DNA of 64,000 nucleotides from Burkholderia sp. PAMC 26561 (GTDB lineage Bacteria; Pseudomonadota; Gammaproteobacteria; Burkholderiales; Burkholderiaceae): the NCBI RefSeq assembly GCF_001557535.2, contig NZ_CP014308.1, forward strand, positions 372,001 to 436,000, read 5' to 3'. Shown in pieces: positions 9,123-18,306 of this stretch. The notes beneath the pieces are model-generated. The model was not told the DNA's origin and made no database searches. It saw nothing but the letters and a program-made list of their open reading frames with translations. The position numbers and the translations under genes are program-made. Positions within the stretch are counted from its first letter, which is position 1; each line of letters begins with the position of its first letter.

Positions 9123-9150
9123 TTGACATTTACTTGTTGCATATGCAACA
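9123..9150 (+). promoter_or_regulatory. Promoter element and perfect 16-bp palindromic operator of the MarR gene
   Basis: A consensus -35 hexamer TTGACA (9123-9128) is followed by TGTTGCATATGCAACA (9135-9150), a perfect 16-bp palindrome ending eight bases before the MarR start codon at 9159. The size and placement are typical of a MarR dimer autoregulatory site that would block RNA polymerase. No good -10 hexamer at standard spacing was found, so the exact start of transcription is open. Confidence 0.6.
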
Positions 9151-9158
9151 CTTAACTC

Positions 9159-9599
9159 ATGAAACCACTGACCCCAACCCGAGAGATCATCCGCGATTGC
9201 CTTGCTGTGCGCGCACGGTTAATCGCACGTGCGGTGTCGTCACTCTACGACGAGGCCGTTGCAGTTCACAGCATCACGATTGCCCAGTTGAACCTGCTCG
9301 CTGCGCTAGGAGAGGTGGGTCCATGTTCTCCGCGTAAGCTCGGTGAAGTTTTGCTCTTGGAACGCTCAACAGTGTCCCGAAATCTTGATTTGCTCATGGC
9401 GAAAGGTCTTGTCGATGCAGTGTCGTCTGATGCAAAAGGTATTCGCGAGGTGAAGCTATCGTCGGAAGGTGAAAAGAAGATTGACGCGGTGCTGCCCGCC
9501 TGGCGCGCGGCACAGAAACAGGCCTGCGAGCTACTAGGGACGGACGCCGCCCGAGCACTGCGCGATGCGTCCGGAAACATATGGTCTGCACCTATTTAA
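9159..9599 (+). CDS. MarR-family transcriptional regulator
   Basis: A 146-residue winged-helix regulator. Features in order: N-terminal dimerisation helix with a cysteine at about residue 13 (D-C-L-A-V-R-A-R), helix with T-I-A-Q-L-N-L-L-A-A-L, recognition region L-G-E-V-L-L-L-E-R-S-T-V-S-R-N-L, and wing G-I-R-E-V-K-L-S-S-E-G-E-K. The C-terminal helix is slightly short. The ATG at 9159 is the only one fitting the family; a perfect palindrome sits just upstream, implying autoregulation, and a strong terminator follows at 9620. The nitrilase gene 440 bp downstream is a possible target, as a similar element lies at 9656. Confidence 0.88.
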   Translation: MKPLTPTREIIRDCLAVRARLIARAVSSLYDEAVAVHSITIAQLNLLAALGEVGPCSPRKLGEVLLLERSTVSRNLDLLMAKGLVDAVSSDAKGIREVKLSSEGEKKIDAVLPAWRAAQKQACELLGTDAARALRDASGNIWSAPI

Positions 9600-9619
9600 A
9601 TCAGCAGCCGACACAGTTG

Positions 9620-9646
9620 ACGTTGCTTCAGGGCAACGTTTTTTTT
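9620..9646 (+). terminator. Rho-independent terminator after the MarR gene
   Basis: Stem ACGTTGC / GCAACGT with a six-base loop (9620-9639) is followed directly by a run of eight T (9639-9646). It lies 20 bp after the MarR stop codon and separates that gene from the nitrilase series. Confidence 0.85.
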
Positions 9647-9655
9647 ACGATGTTT

Positions 9656-9676
9656 GTTGTATATACACCATTTAAC
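9656..9676. promoter_or_regulatory. GTTGTATATACACC element upstream of the nitrilase gene
   Basis: The sequence around GTATATAC (9656-9676) is close to the elements at 28069 and 45855 and shares GTTG-TAT with the palindrome at 9135. It lies about 360 bp upstream of the nitrilase start, immediately after the terminator, where a promoter for the nitrilase series could begin. Confidence 0.4.
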
Positions 9677-10039
9677 AAAGATATTAACCTGCCAGAGAGA
9701 AGAACCGGACGATCAATAGAGGTGGTTTTTGTCGGCCATACCATTGGCCACTTACTTCGCGTCTACATAATGCCGACAATCTTTGCGTCCGTCCCTACGA
9801 GACAATGCAACGCAAAAGCACAGACCAGCCTCAGATTGCGGCGTGTGGCCGACGAACAGGCAGGTTGACTGAAGATCTGAATGCCAAGCAGACACAGAGC
9901 AAATGCGTGACTACCGGCACACAAGTGCTTCACGGTGATGGGAAATGCCGAGCGCGGCCTGCCTGTATTTTTCATCGGTATTGTTTTTTCTACATAGTTT
10001 TACTAACACTTTTTCCTATTTCTTCCGCTAAGGAATCCC

Positions 10040-11017
10040 ATGACCATCGTCAAAGCTGCTGCTGTTCAAATCGCCCCGGTCCTGTATAGCCGTGAAGCAA
10101 CGGTCGACAAGGTGGTTAAGAAAATTCTCGAACTCGGCAAAAAAGGGGTGCAGTTCGCCACCTTCCCCGAAACCGTTGTCCCTTACTACCCTTATTACTC
10201 GTTTGTCGAGGCACCATACAAGATGGGTGCCCAGCACTATAAGCTCATGGAGCAGGCTGTAACTGTTCCCTCGGCGTCGACTCAAGCAATTGGCGAGGCA
10301 GCTCGCCAAGCAAAGATGGTGGTCTCAATTGGTGTGAACGAGCGTGACGGCGGGACCATCTACAACACTCAGCTTCTCTTCGATGCAGACGGTACTCTGA
10401 TTCAACGTCGTCGCAAGATTTCGCCGACTTATCATGAGCGTATGGTTTGGGGGTCAGGCGATGGCTCGGGACTACGGGCGGTCGATAGCGCCGTCGGCCG
10501 CATCGGACAACTTGCCTGTTGGGAGCATTACAATCCGCTGGCGCGATATGCGTTGATGGCCGATGGCGAGCAAATCCATTCGGCTATGTATCCCGGTTCA
10601 TTTGCCGGTGATCTCTTCTCCGAGCAGATTTCAGTCAACATCCGCCAGCACGCGCTGGAAGCCGGCTGCTTCGTTGTAAATGCGACTGCATGGCTGGATG
10701 AAGAGCAGCAAGCCCAAATCATGAAGGATACTGGTTGCTCCATTGAACCGATCTCGAGCGGCTGCTTCACCGCGATTATTTCCCCAGATGGCGAATACAT
10801 GGGTGAACCACTTCGCTCGGGAGAAGGCGAAGTGATTGCGGACCTCGATTTCTGGCAAATCGATAAGCGTAAGCGAATGATGGACTCTCGCGGCCACTAT
10901 AGCCGTCCGGAATTGCTCAGCCTGCAAATCGACCGAACTTCGCATTCGCATATTCACGAACGTACTACCCAACCGATCAAGACAAACGTCGAAACGCTTG
11001 AAGAAGCAGGCAGCTGA
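10040..11017 (+). CDS. Nitrilase of the Nit1 (Synechocystis Nit6803-like) type
   Basis: A 325-residue carbon-nitrogen hydrolase. The catalytic triad is visible: Glu44 in [10 protein letters not shown], Lys126 in [11 protein letters not shown], and Cys160 in L-A-C-W-E-H-Y-N-P. The extended patterns [16 protein letters not shown] and [14 protein letters not shown] are those of the cyanobacterial Nit6803 group, whose relatives sit in the conserved Nit1C cluster. It hydrolyses a nitrile to acid and ammonia; aliphatic, aromatic or cyanide-like substrates cannot be told apart. The Nit1C partner genes (radical SAM, acetyltransferase, AIR-synthase-like) are not present here. ATG follows AAGGA by five bases. 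Confidence 0.9.
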   Translation: MTIVKAAAVQIAPVLYSREATVDKVVKKILELGKKGVQFATFPETVVPYYPYYSFVEAPYKMGAQHYKLMEQAVTVPSASTQAIGEAARQAKMVVSIGVNERDGGTIYNTQLLFDADGTLIQRRRKISPTYHERMVWGSGDGSGLRAVDSAVGRIGQLACWEHYNPLARYALMADGEQIHSAMYPGSFAGDLFSEQISVNIRQHALEAGCFVVNATAWLDEEQQAQIMKDTGCSIEPISSGCFTAIISPDGEYMGEPLRSGEGEVIADLDFWQIDKRKRMMDSRGHYSRPELLSLQIDRTSHSHIHERTTQPIKTNVETLEEAGS

Positions 11018-11497
11018 TCGCGGTCTCCAGTAGTTTTCCTTATCAGGCTCAGCGAGAAGATTTCATCAGTCGAACGTCCGACTTTCCGTTCACCAGAACA
11101 AGCGTCTGGTGAGACGAAGAAGTCAACCAACGGAAACCGCGAGCGGGCACCGCCTACCACCTTCAATCTGACAGTCTATCGTCCGACCAAGACCTGCCCA
11201 GACCGGTTCAAGCATACCAATGGACAAGTCGCTGAACCGGCACAAGGGTAGTAGCCTGTACTGTACTGATGCAGCAACGGCCAAAGGGCAACGCGGATAC
11301 AAGGCCCGTTTCGCTCGTCCGTGTATCAGGCAGTTTGGCGTCGTATGCAGACGAAGCCGTGGTTCGATGCGCAATCTGATTCGAGCGACGACTAGTATTT
11401 GTTGCGCACACTTCGCCCCAAGGGATGCCGCCACTTTCGAAATCAGGCTGTCATCAAACAGTCGAAATTTTTTGTTCCTCAACTACGTGAGATCACC
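11018..11497. other. Intergenic with a hairpin, no gene seen
   Basis: A perfect 7-bp hairpin (CACCAGA 11091-11097, TCTGGTG 11105-11111) follows the nitrilase stop by about 75 bp but lacks a T-run, so it is at best a weak terminator. The rest probably contains the promoter of the AhpD-like gene. Confidence 0.45.
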
Positions 11498-12013
11498 ATG
11501 ACGCGCATTCCTGCCCTTACGATCGAAACAGCTCCGGACGCATCCCGCCCTGTGCTGGAAGCAGTCAAAAGCAACTTCGGCGTTTTGCTTAACGTATTCA
11601 AGACGATGGCCCATTCGCCTGCGTTGCTCTCTGGATACGTCGAGTTTTATCTGGCAATGGAAAAGTCCTCCCTGAGCCCCAAAGAGCGCGAGACAGTGTC
11701 ACTTGCCGTATCAGAAGTGAACGGCTGTGCCTACTGCATGAGCGTTCACAACATGATGGCCACGAAGGGCGGAATGACACCAGAAGACATCCGCGCCGCC
11801 CGCGACGGGAAGCTCGATCCAATCGCAGTGCTGGCGCGCCAGATCGCCTTGACACGCGGCCAAGTGACTGACGAGGATTTGGCGACTGCACGAGCCGCTG
11901 GCCTCACCGATGCAAAGATTGTTGAAGTGATTGGCGACGTCGCACTGATGACCGTAACGAATCTGCTGAACAACGTCGCAAAGACAACGCTTGAGCTTCC
12001 GCCGGCGTTGTAA
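11498..12013 (+). CDS. AhpD-like carboxymuconolactone-decarboxylase-family protein
   Basis: The start ATG at 11498 gives 171 residues; the longer open frame upstream lacks family features. The protein has the AhpD core motif E-V-N-G-C-A-Y-C-M-S-V-H with Cys77, Cys80 and His84, which in AhpD-type members form a redox-active disulfide and proton relay. Most relatives are annotated as peroxidase-related or alkylhydroperoxidase-like proteins, with true decarboxylase activity rare. The role here is probably thiol-dependent peroxide or electrophile detoxification in the cytoplasm. It lies between the nitrilase and a membrane protein on the same strand. Confidence 0.85.
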   Translation: MTRIPALTIETAPDASRPVLEAVKSNFGVLLNVFKTMAHSPALLSGYVEFYLAMEKSSLSPKERETVSLAVSEVNGCAYCMSVHNMMATKGGMTPEDIRAARDGKLDPIAVLARQIALTRGQVTDEDLATARAAGLTDAKIVEVIGDVALMTVTNLLNNVAKTTLELPPAL

Positions 12014-12088
12014 TCAGGAAACCGAACCTAGGAGGTGTTCGCGCGCGCGCATCTCCCATTGACTCGAATTTAAAAAACGGGGCGCCAT

Positions 12089-12826
12089 GTGATCAACTTC
12101 ATATATGCAGAGCTGACGCTCGTGACCGTGGTCTGTGTAGTCTGTGTGATTTTCTGGCTGAACCATGGGTTGGCACGGTCGTCTGGAGACGGCAAAAGAA
12201 AGAGCATAGTCACAGCTGTTCTGATTGCGCTGTGCGTATGGTTGATTGTCACCGGTGCTCTGGCTCACGCTGGCGTTCTAGCCGTCTGGAATGCCCGCCC
12301 GCCCCGTCTACCAGCCATCCCGCTGCTGGCGTTGATTACAATCATTCTGGTAAATCGGGTTGACGGATTTCGGAAATTGCTTGACGCAACTCCTCGTCAT
12401 TGGCCTGTCGCAATGCAGACCTTTCGCGTAGGAGTGGAGTTCGCCTTCTGGGGCCTTTATGCATCTGGAGGAGCACCCGAACAGGTTACGTTCGAGGGCC
12501 GCAATTTCGACGTGATTGTTGGACTGACCGCGCCGTTCGTCGCGTTCGCCATCGCCAGGTTAAATCTGAAGCCGGGCGTCGTCATCGCTTGGAATGTGCT
12601 TGGCATCCTGATCCTATCCAACACGATAGTAACCACGTTGAGTTCGATGCCTGGTCCGCTGCATATTAATTGGCCCGGCATGCCCTTCACAGCCTTTGCC
12701 GCATGGCCGTTCGTCTGGGTTCCGGCATTCCTCGCCCCCCTTGCTATCTTTATCCACGTGTTCTCCATTCGTCAGAATGCGCTCCTGATCTGGAGCAAAA
12801 GGCCGAGTGCTACGTTCCTCAGCTAG
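12089..12826 (+). CDS. Polytopic membrane protein, unknown function
   Basis: A 245-residue protein starting at GTG with about six or seven hydrophobic segments: residues 5-24, 39-60, 75-90, 114-126, 140-155, 163-184 and 208-228. It has no signal peptide distinct from the first segment. No family was recognised; its composition and short loops suggest an integral inner-membrane protein. The ATG two bases earlier is out of frame. It is located 75 bp after the AhpD-like gene and before the carbonic-anhydrase gene, so it may be co-transcribed with them. Confidence 0.7.
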   Translation: MINFIYAELTLVTVVCVVCVIFWLNHGLARSSGDGKRKSIVTAVLIALCVWLIVTGALAHAGVLAVWNARPPRLPAIPLLALITIILVNRVDGFRKLLDATPRHWPVAMQTFRVGVEFAFWGLYASGGAPEQVTFEGRNFDVIVGLTAPFVAFAIARLNLKPGVVIAWNVLGILILSNTIVTTLSSMPGPLHINWPGMPFTAFAAWPFVWVPAFLAPLAIFIHVFSIRQNALLIWSKRPSATFLS

Positions 12827-13088
12827 CGGAATCCAGGATTTGCTACTAGTACCGATTTCATAACGCGGTTGATTGCGCCAACTGAGCGATCAACCAATCG
12901 ACTTTGAGCCCTGCCGCATCTTCGCTTCGGGCGATTGTTTCGTCTAAAAAGTGCCGGTCTTTCCTGACGATGCACGGGACCGGTGCGGAGCAGTTTTCGA
13001 GCGTTGTCTACGTCGTCTTTCAACACCGCCAGCACCGTCAAAAGACACTGTCGGACCGTCCAATCAAAAGCCAATTTCAGAGGTCACT

Positions 13089-13634
13089 ATGAGCTTTCTT
13101 GAAACTCTTAAAGAACGCAACGAAGCATTCGCCAAGGACCAGTTTTCGCCTGATTTGAAGATCATGCCTACGATGAAAACGGTGATCATTGGCTGCGTCG
13201 ACCCACGCGTGGACCCCGTCGACATTTTTCAACTGAAGCCAGGCGAGACTGTGGTGGTTCGCAATGTAGGCGGTCGCATCGATATGGCCACGCTGCAGAC
13301 CATGGCTATCGTTCGCTCGGTTGCGACGGCGAACGGCAAAGAAGTCGGCCCGGGTTGGAACTTAATCGTACTGCATCACACGGACTGCGGAATCGTCCCC
13401 TGCCATCACCACGCACCCGCCTTGCTCGAAAAGTACTTTAATGTGACGAAGGAAGGGCTTGACGCGATGGAGATCGATGACCCGTACAAGGCGGTTGCCG
13501 TTGACGTCGCCAAATTGAAGGCCAACCCCAATCTGCCTGGCGAATTCATTGTCTCGGGACTTGTCTATGACGTCGCGACTGGACGTATCGATACAGTGGT
13601 GCCCCCGAGCCTTTTGCGCGAAGCGTCCGTGTAA
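13089..13634 (+). CDS. Beta-class carbonic anhydrase-like protein (clade D type)
   Basis: The ATG at 13089, preceded by GAGG, gives 181 residues. Zinc-site motifs of beta-carbonic anhydrases are complete: Cys36-Val-Asp38-Pro-Arg40 (the Asp-Arg dyad is kept) and His97-Thr-Asp-Cys100-Gly. The short length, H-H-T-D-C-G and the ending V-S-G-L-V-Y-D-V-A-T-G-R-I resemble the clade D group, which includes mycobacterial Rv1284 and the carbonyl sulfide hydrolase of Thiobacillus. It should interconvert CO2 and bicarbonate in the cytoplasm; COS or CS2 hydrolysis is an unproven alternative. It is the last gene before the RND pump. Confidence 0.85.
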   Translation: MSFLETLKERNEAFAKDQFSPDLKIMPTMKTVIIGCVDPRVDPVDIFQLKPGETVVVRNVGGRIDMATLQTMAIVRSVATANGKEVGPGWNLIVLHHTDCGIVPCHHHAPALLEKYFNVTKEGLDAMEIDDPYKAVAVDVAKLKANPNLPGEFIVSGLVYDVATGRIDTVVPPSLLREASV

Positions 13635-13882
13635 AGATCAGTCACGGCCTGTCGTTTTTAAATGATACGTGGCGCTAGGAAGAATCCGCTTCAGAAAAAT
13701 GCCCGCTCGTCCCTAGCAGTTGTAACGCTGTTAGATATGTTTCCGGTTACCTCTTAAGATCGAATACAAGGGATGCAACCTCGACATCCGGAGATCAGCC
13801 GAAATGACTCGCGACACGATCGAGCAAGATTTCAGATGCTTCATCTACCGATGCGCTGCCTGCACATTTGATGAGGTTCACT

Positions 13883-15133
13883 ATGAATGACCGGTCAGAC
13901 TCGACTCACGCGGACGCTAGTGTTGCGGTGGGCCCAGGAAATCCTAGACGCACGCGTTGGGTGGGCAAGGCTGTTGTGCTGACCGCGGTTGTTGCAGTAT
14001 CGGCAACGACGTACTACTTACAATCGTCCAATGCCGCGACAGTCGTCGCGCCCCCACCTCCGTCGGTCGCAATCAGTGCGCCGCTTCAGCGCGACATCGA
14101 GAGTCGACTAGGCTTTCTCGGTCAATTTTCGGCGGTTGATCGTGTTGAGATCCGAGCTCAGGTCGGTGGCACGTTAATGCAAATTCGTTTCAAAGACGGC
14201 GAGATCGTCCATAAAGGCGATCTGCTGTTCGAGATTGACCCCGAGCCTTATCAAATCAAGATGAGTGAAGCGGTTGCGTCGTTAGAGTCTGCTAAAGCGC
14301 GTATGACCTTGGCCACACGTCAACTAATCCGTGCTCAAGAACTTCAGCGCTCGGAGGCCGGCACGGTCGAAAATGTCGATCAAACCGCCGCGGAGCGAAG
14401 CGCCGCACAAGCATCGCTGGACGACGCGAACGCCAAGGTTCGCGACGCAAAGTTCGATTTGGATAGATGTCGCATCTACGCGCCATTCAGCGGCCGAATG
14501 GGCACGCACCTTATTTCAATCGGTAATCTCATTTCAGGCAGCCGCGCTGCCAGTAGCCCTACGACCCTGCTCGCGACGATCGTTTCGCTCGACCCGATGT
14601 ACCTCGATTTCGACATGAGCGAAAACGACTTTGCTGTATTTCAGAACGTACGGGCAAAACAAAAAGGTTCACAGGCGCACATGGTGAATATCTCGCCAAC
14701 AGGCGACGAAGGTTTTTCGCGAGAAGGTGTCCTCAACTTCGTCGACAATTCTCTAGACCGTTCAAGTGGAACGATACATGCGCGGGCGGTCATTCCAAAC
14801 AGTGACTTTTCGCTGACCCCTGGAGGATTCGCACGCATTCGACTAGCGGTGACAACACCGCAACCGGCTTTACTCATTCCTGACATAGCGGTCCTCGCTG
14901 ATCAAACGGATCGCATGGTGTACGTTGTTGGCGGAGATGATGTCGCCACCCCGAGAAAGGTAGAAGTTGGCGATCTTCGTGGCGGCCTAAGAGTCATCCG
15001 ATCCGGCCTCGCGCCGACTGATAAGGTGATCATCGATGGTATTCCCACAGTCCACCCGGGCGCGAAGGTCTCGCCGCACGACGGATCGATTCAGTTTCAA
15101 TCCGAAGCGGCACCCCAGGGGACGAAGTCGTGA
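13883..15133 (+). CDS. RND efflux periplasmic adaptor (membrane fusion protein)
   Basis: A 416-residue MexE/AcrA-type adaptor. The N-terminal transmembrane anchor (about residues 30-50) precedes the barrel-sandwich half-motif E-I-R-A-Q-V-G-G-T-L, the alpha-hairpin with heptad-like A-A-E-R-S-A-A-Q-A-S-L-D-D-A-N-A, the second lipoyl half with R-C-R-I-Y-A-P-F-S-G-R-M-G, and beta-barrel V-S-L-D-P-M-Y-L-D-F-D-M-S-E. The start at 13883 is chosen because GAGG lies six bases upstream; a TTG at 13868 and ATG at 13871 are in frame but have no such site. The stop overlaps the transporter start region, showing an operon. Confidence 0.92.
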   Translation: MNDRSDSTHADASVAVGPGNPRRTRWVGKAVVLTAVVAVSATTYYLQSSNAATVVAPPPPSVAISAPLQRDIESRLGFLGQFSAVDRVEIRAQVGGTLMQIRFKDGEIVHKGDLLFEIDPEPYQIKMSEAVASLESAKARMTLATRQLIRAQELQRSEAGTVENVDQTAAERSAAQASLDDANAKVRDAKFDLDRCRIYAPFSGRMGTHLISIGNLISGSRAASSPTTLLATIVSLDPMYLDFDMSENDFAVFQNVRAKQKGSQAHMVNISPTGDEGFSREGVLNFVDNSLDRSSGTIHARAVIPNSDFSLTPGGFARIRLAVTTPQPALLIPDIAVLADQTDRMVYVVGGDDVATPRKVEVGDLRGGLRVIRSGLAPTDKVIIDGIPTVHPGAKVSPHDGSIQFQSEAAPQGTKS

Positions 15134-18100
15134 AAATGACTCATTTCTTTATTGAGCATCCGCGCTTCGCAGCGGTGCTAAATATTTTTGCAGTTTTCAT
15201 CGGCCTAGTGTCAATGGCGTCTTTGCCAGTGGCCCAGTATCCGAACATCGTCCCCACGACAATCCAAATCTCGACCTCGTATCCTGGTGCGTCAGCCGAT
15301 ACTATCGCGCGCACAGTCGCAACGCCTATCGAGCAGTCCGTCAACGGCGTTGAGAGCATGGACTACATCACAAGCCAGTCGACGGGCAACGGACAGCTGA
15401 CCATCACAATCATTTTTAAGGTCGGAACGAACCCGGACACGGCACTCCTGCTCACTCGTAGTCGCGTGGAAGACGTGCTGTCTCGTTTGCCTCAGGACGT
15501 CCAGTTACAAGGCGTTCAGGTAAAAAAGACGATTCAGGCGCTTCTTCTCGGGGTACACGTCTATTCGCCGGACGGTTCCCGCAGCACGGAATATCTGTCT
15601 AACTACATGCTCAAGATTCGCGATCAGATCGCGCGTTTGCCCGGGGTGTCGGATTTTCAAATGTACGGCGAACGGCAGTACGCCATGCGTATTTGGATTG
15701 ATCCCGACAAAGCATCGTCCTACAACATCACTGCCTCTGACATATTGAGCGCACTTCGCGCGCAAAACGCCCCGATTTCAGCGGGCGTGCTCAATCAGCC
15801 TCCAATCTCGAGCAATGGGGCGTACGAGATCAACGTTGAAGCCCTTGGTCGCCTTACTACGCCCGAGGAATTCAGCGATGTAATTATCAAATCTGATCCG
15901 CAGGGACGAGTCACACGAGTTCGAGATATCGGTCGTGTCGAACTGGGCTCCGTAGACTACGGCTCTATAGCTTACGCCGATCGGTATCCTGCCGCTCCGT
16001 GGTTCGTCATTGCTACGCCTAATGCGAATGTAGTGCAGGTGGAGAGCGCGGTCTGGGACAAGATGGCTGAATTGAAGAAGCAGTTCCCGTCGGGAGTGGA
16101 CTACATCAAGATTTACGACCCGACAACCTTCGTCGGACAGTCAATTAAGGAAGTCATCAAGACTATCGTTATCGCGATTCTCCTCGTAGTGGGTGTGGTC
16201 TATCTGTTTCTTCAGAGCTGGCGCAGCACGATCATCCCGGTGGTGGCTATTCCGGTGTCTTTGATTGGGACGTTCACGATCTTGGCACTCTTTGGTGCAT
16301 CAATCAACAATTTATCTTTATTTGGACTGGTTCTGGCGGTGGGCATCGTGGTTGATGATGCCATCGTGGTGGTTGAAAACGTTGAACGGAACATGGCGCT
16401 CGGGATGACTCCCCGAGAGGCCGCACATCAGACGATGAATGAGGTGTCGACTGCACTTATCGCCATCGCATTAACGCTTTGCGCTGTATTTGGCCCAGCG
16501 GCATTGATGCCCGGGATCTCCGGCCTTTTTTTCAAACAGTTCGCTATCACCATCGCGGCATCAACTGTAATTTCATGCTTTGTCTCCCTCACCTTGAGCC
16601 CTGCGCTGTGCGCGATTCTGCTGAAAGAGCATCAGAAGGAAGAGAAGCCAGCGGGGGCGACGGCAATTCGCCGCTTCCACGACGCCATCTTCGGTAGGTT
16701 CAACGTGTCGTTCGAGTGGCTTTCCCATCGGTACGGTCAGCTTACTGGCCGTTTTGTCCGAGCTACGACCGTAATGTTGATCGTCTACGCCGGGTTGATT
16801 GCCGCAACAGCCTTTCAAATGTCCCGGATGCCGACCGGGTTCATACCAGACCAGGACATCGGCTATCAAGCCATCATTACGCTGCTGCCACCAGGTTCGA
16901 GCCTGGAGCGCACGGACGCAGTCGTTCGCGCAGTGACCGATATCGCTCTGAAAACGAAAGGCCTCAAACATACGTCCCCTGTGACCGGTTTTGACGTTAC
17001 GACCGGCACCGTCGCGCCCAACGTTGGCACCATTTTTACAGCCCTGCCATCGCTATATGGAGAACACGTCAAGGGAGTGAACGCCGCAACCATGTTGGTC
17101 GCACTCCGTAAGCGTCTGTCTGTTATCAAAGACGCCGTCGTCATCGTAATAAATCCCCCTCCTGTTCAGGGTCTGGGGGCTGCTGGCGGCTTCAAACTGA
17201 TGCTAGAGGACCGAGCCGGTCTCGGTCCGCAAGCGCTTGCGCAGGCAGCAAATACGTTGGTTGCGGCCGCCAACAAGGACAAGGCATTTGGGGGCGTATT
17301 CACGCTCTTCAACGCAGGTGCACCGTCCGTTTATGCAGATATCGATCGTCTGAAGGCTGAGAAAGTTGGACTCACGCCGTCGGACGTTTTTGCCGCAATG
17401 GAAGTCTATTTGGGCTCGCAGTATGTGAACGACTTCAACTATCTGGGCCGCACCTACCAAGTACGAGTTCAAGGTGACCAGGCATTCCGCAGAACGCCTG
17501 AAGATCTTGGACGGCTCAAGGCGCGTAACGTGGCTGGAGTGATGGTGCCCATCAGTACAGTCACGACCTTCAAGCAAAACACCATGCCCTACCGCATACC
17601 GCGGTACAACCTTTATCCAGCGGCCGAAGTCATGGGTTCAGCCGCATTGGGTGTATCTTCGGGTGAAGCGATCAAACGCATGGGAGAACTGGCCAATCAG
17701 GTGCTTCCGAACGGTATTGCGTTCGAATGGACTGATCTTGCGCACCAGCAGGAAGAACAAGCTCTTTCTCCGCTTGTGATCTTCGCTGCCTCGGCGATTT
17801 TCGTGTTCCTTGTGCTGGCCGCGCAGTACGAAAGCTGGAAAACCCCACTCGCGATTGTCATGATCGTACCAATGTGTCTTCTTGCGGCAGCAATCGGTCT
17901 TAACATCCGAGGTATGCCGATTGATATCCTGGCACAGATTGGGTTTGTAGTGCTCGTTGGACTCGCAGCGAAGAACGCAATTCTTATTGTTGAATTTGCA
18001 AGACAGCGCCAGGAAGAAGACGGGGTGGGCGCCGAGGAAGCGGCGACGCACGCCGCTCATGTACGGCTGCGCCCGATCCTGATGACCTCGTTCGCCTTTA

Positions 18101-18306
18101 TTTTCGGTGTCGCACCGCTTGCCATAGCCAGCGGCGCCGGCGCAGAAATGCGGCAGTCGCTTGGGACGACGGTGTTTTTCGGCATGCTCGGTGTGACAAT
18201 CTTCGGCTTGGCGTTCACTCCAGCGTTCTACGCCTTCGTTCGCAAACTCGGCCTACGGACTCCAATTTCCGCGCCTCAACGGTTGGGTACCGGAGACGTC
18301 AAATGA
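15130..18306 (+). CDS. RND inner-membrane multidrug transporter (HAE1 family)
   Basis: A 1058-residue proton-driven pump of the AcrB/MexF class. It shows the N-terminal segment F-F-I-E-H-P-R-F-A, the P-V-A-Q-Y-P motif, and the T-S-Y-P-G-A-S-A region. Transmembrane segments 4 and 10 carry G-I-V-V-D-D-A-I-V-V-V-E-N (the two proton-relay aspartates) and V-G-L-A-A-K-N-A-I-L-I-V-E (the conserved Lys). The architecture is complete with two large periplasmic loops. GTG at 15130 overlaps the adaptor stop; an ATG at 15136 is an equally possible start. It would export lipophilic drugs or solvents from the periplasm and inner membrane through the OprM-like channel encoded next. Confidence 0.95.
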   Translation: MKMTHFFIEHPRFAAVLNIFAVFIGLVSMASLPVAQYPNIVPTTIQISTSYPGASADTIARTVATPIEQSVNGVESMDYITSQSTGNGQLTITIIFKVGTNPDTALLLTRSRVEDVLSRLPQDVQLQGVQVKKTIQALLLGVHVYSPDGSRSTEYLSNYMLKIRDQIARLPGVSDFQMYGERQYAMRIWIDPDKASSYNITASDILSALRAQNAPISAGVLNQPPISSNGAYEINVEALGRLTTPEEFSDVIIKSDPQGRVTRVRDIGRVELGSVDYGSIAYADRYPAAPWFVIATPNANVVQVESAVWDKMAELKKQFPSGVDYIKIYDPTTFVGQSIKEVIKTIVIAILLVVGVVYLFLQSWRSTIIPVVAIPVSLIGTFTILALFGASINNLSLFGLVLAVGIVVDDAIVVVENVERNMALGMTPREAAHQTMNEVSTALIAIALTLCAVFGPAALMPGISGLFFKQFAITIAASTVISCFVSLTLSPALCAILLKEHQKEEKPAGATAIRRFHDAIFGRFNVSFEWLSHRYGQLTGRFVRATTVMLIVYAGLIAATAFQMSRMPTGFIPDQDIGYQAIITLLPPGSSLERTDAVVRAVTDIALKTKGLKHTSPVTGFDVTTGTVAPNVGTIFTALPSLYGEHVKGVNAATMLVALRKRLSVIKDAVVIVINPPPVQGLGAAGGFKLMLEDRAGLGPQALAQAANTLVAAANKDKAFGGVFTLFNAGAPSVYADIDRLKAEKVGLTPSDVFAAMEVYLGSQYVNDFNYLGRTYQVRVQGDQAFRRTPEDLGRLKARNVAGVMVPISTVTTFKQNTMPYRIPRYNLYPAAEVMGSAALGVSSGEAIKRMGELANQVLPNGIAFEWTDLAHQQEEQALSPLVIFAASAIFVFLVLAAQYESWKTPLAIVMIVPMCLLAAAIGLNIRGMPIDILAQIGFVVLVGLAAKNAILIVEFARQRQEEDGVGAEEAATHAAHVRLRPILMTSFAFIFGVAPLAIASGAGAEMRQSLGTTVFFGMLGVTIFGLAFTPAFYAFVRKLGLRTPISAPQRLGTGDVK

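Noticed and set aside
13089..13634. Carbonyl sulfide hydrolase coupled to thiocyanate degradation
   Set aside because: Clade D-like motifs alone do not separate COS hydrolase from carbonic anhydrase, and the gene is 16 kb away from the nitrile hydratase locus with no shared regulation seen.
16573..18060. Leftward frames inside the RND transporter gene
   Set aside because: All lie antisense to a gene with complete family motifs and have no features of their own.
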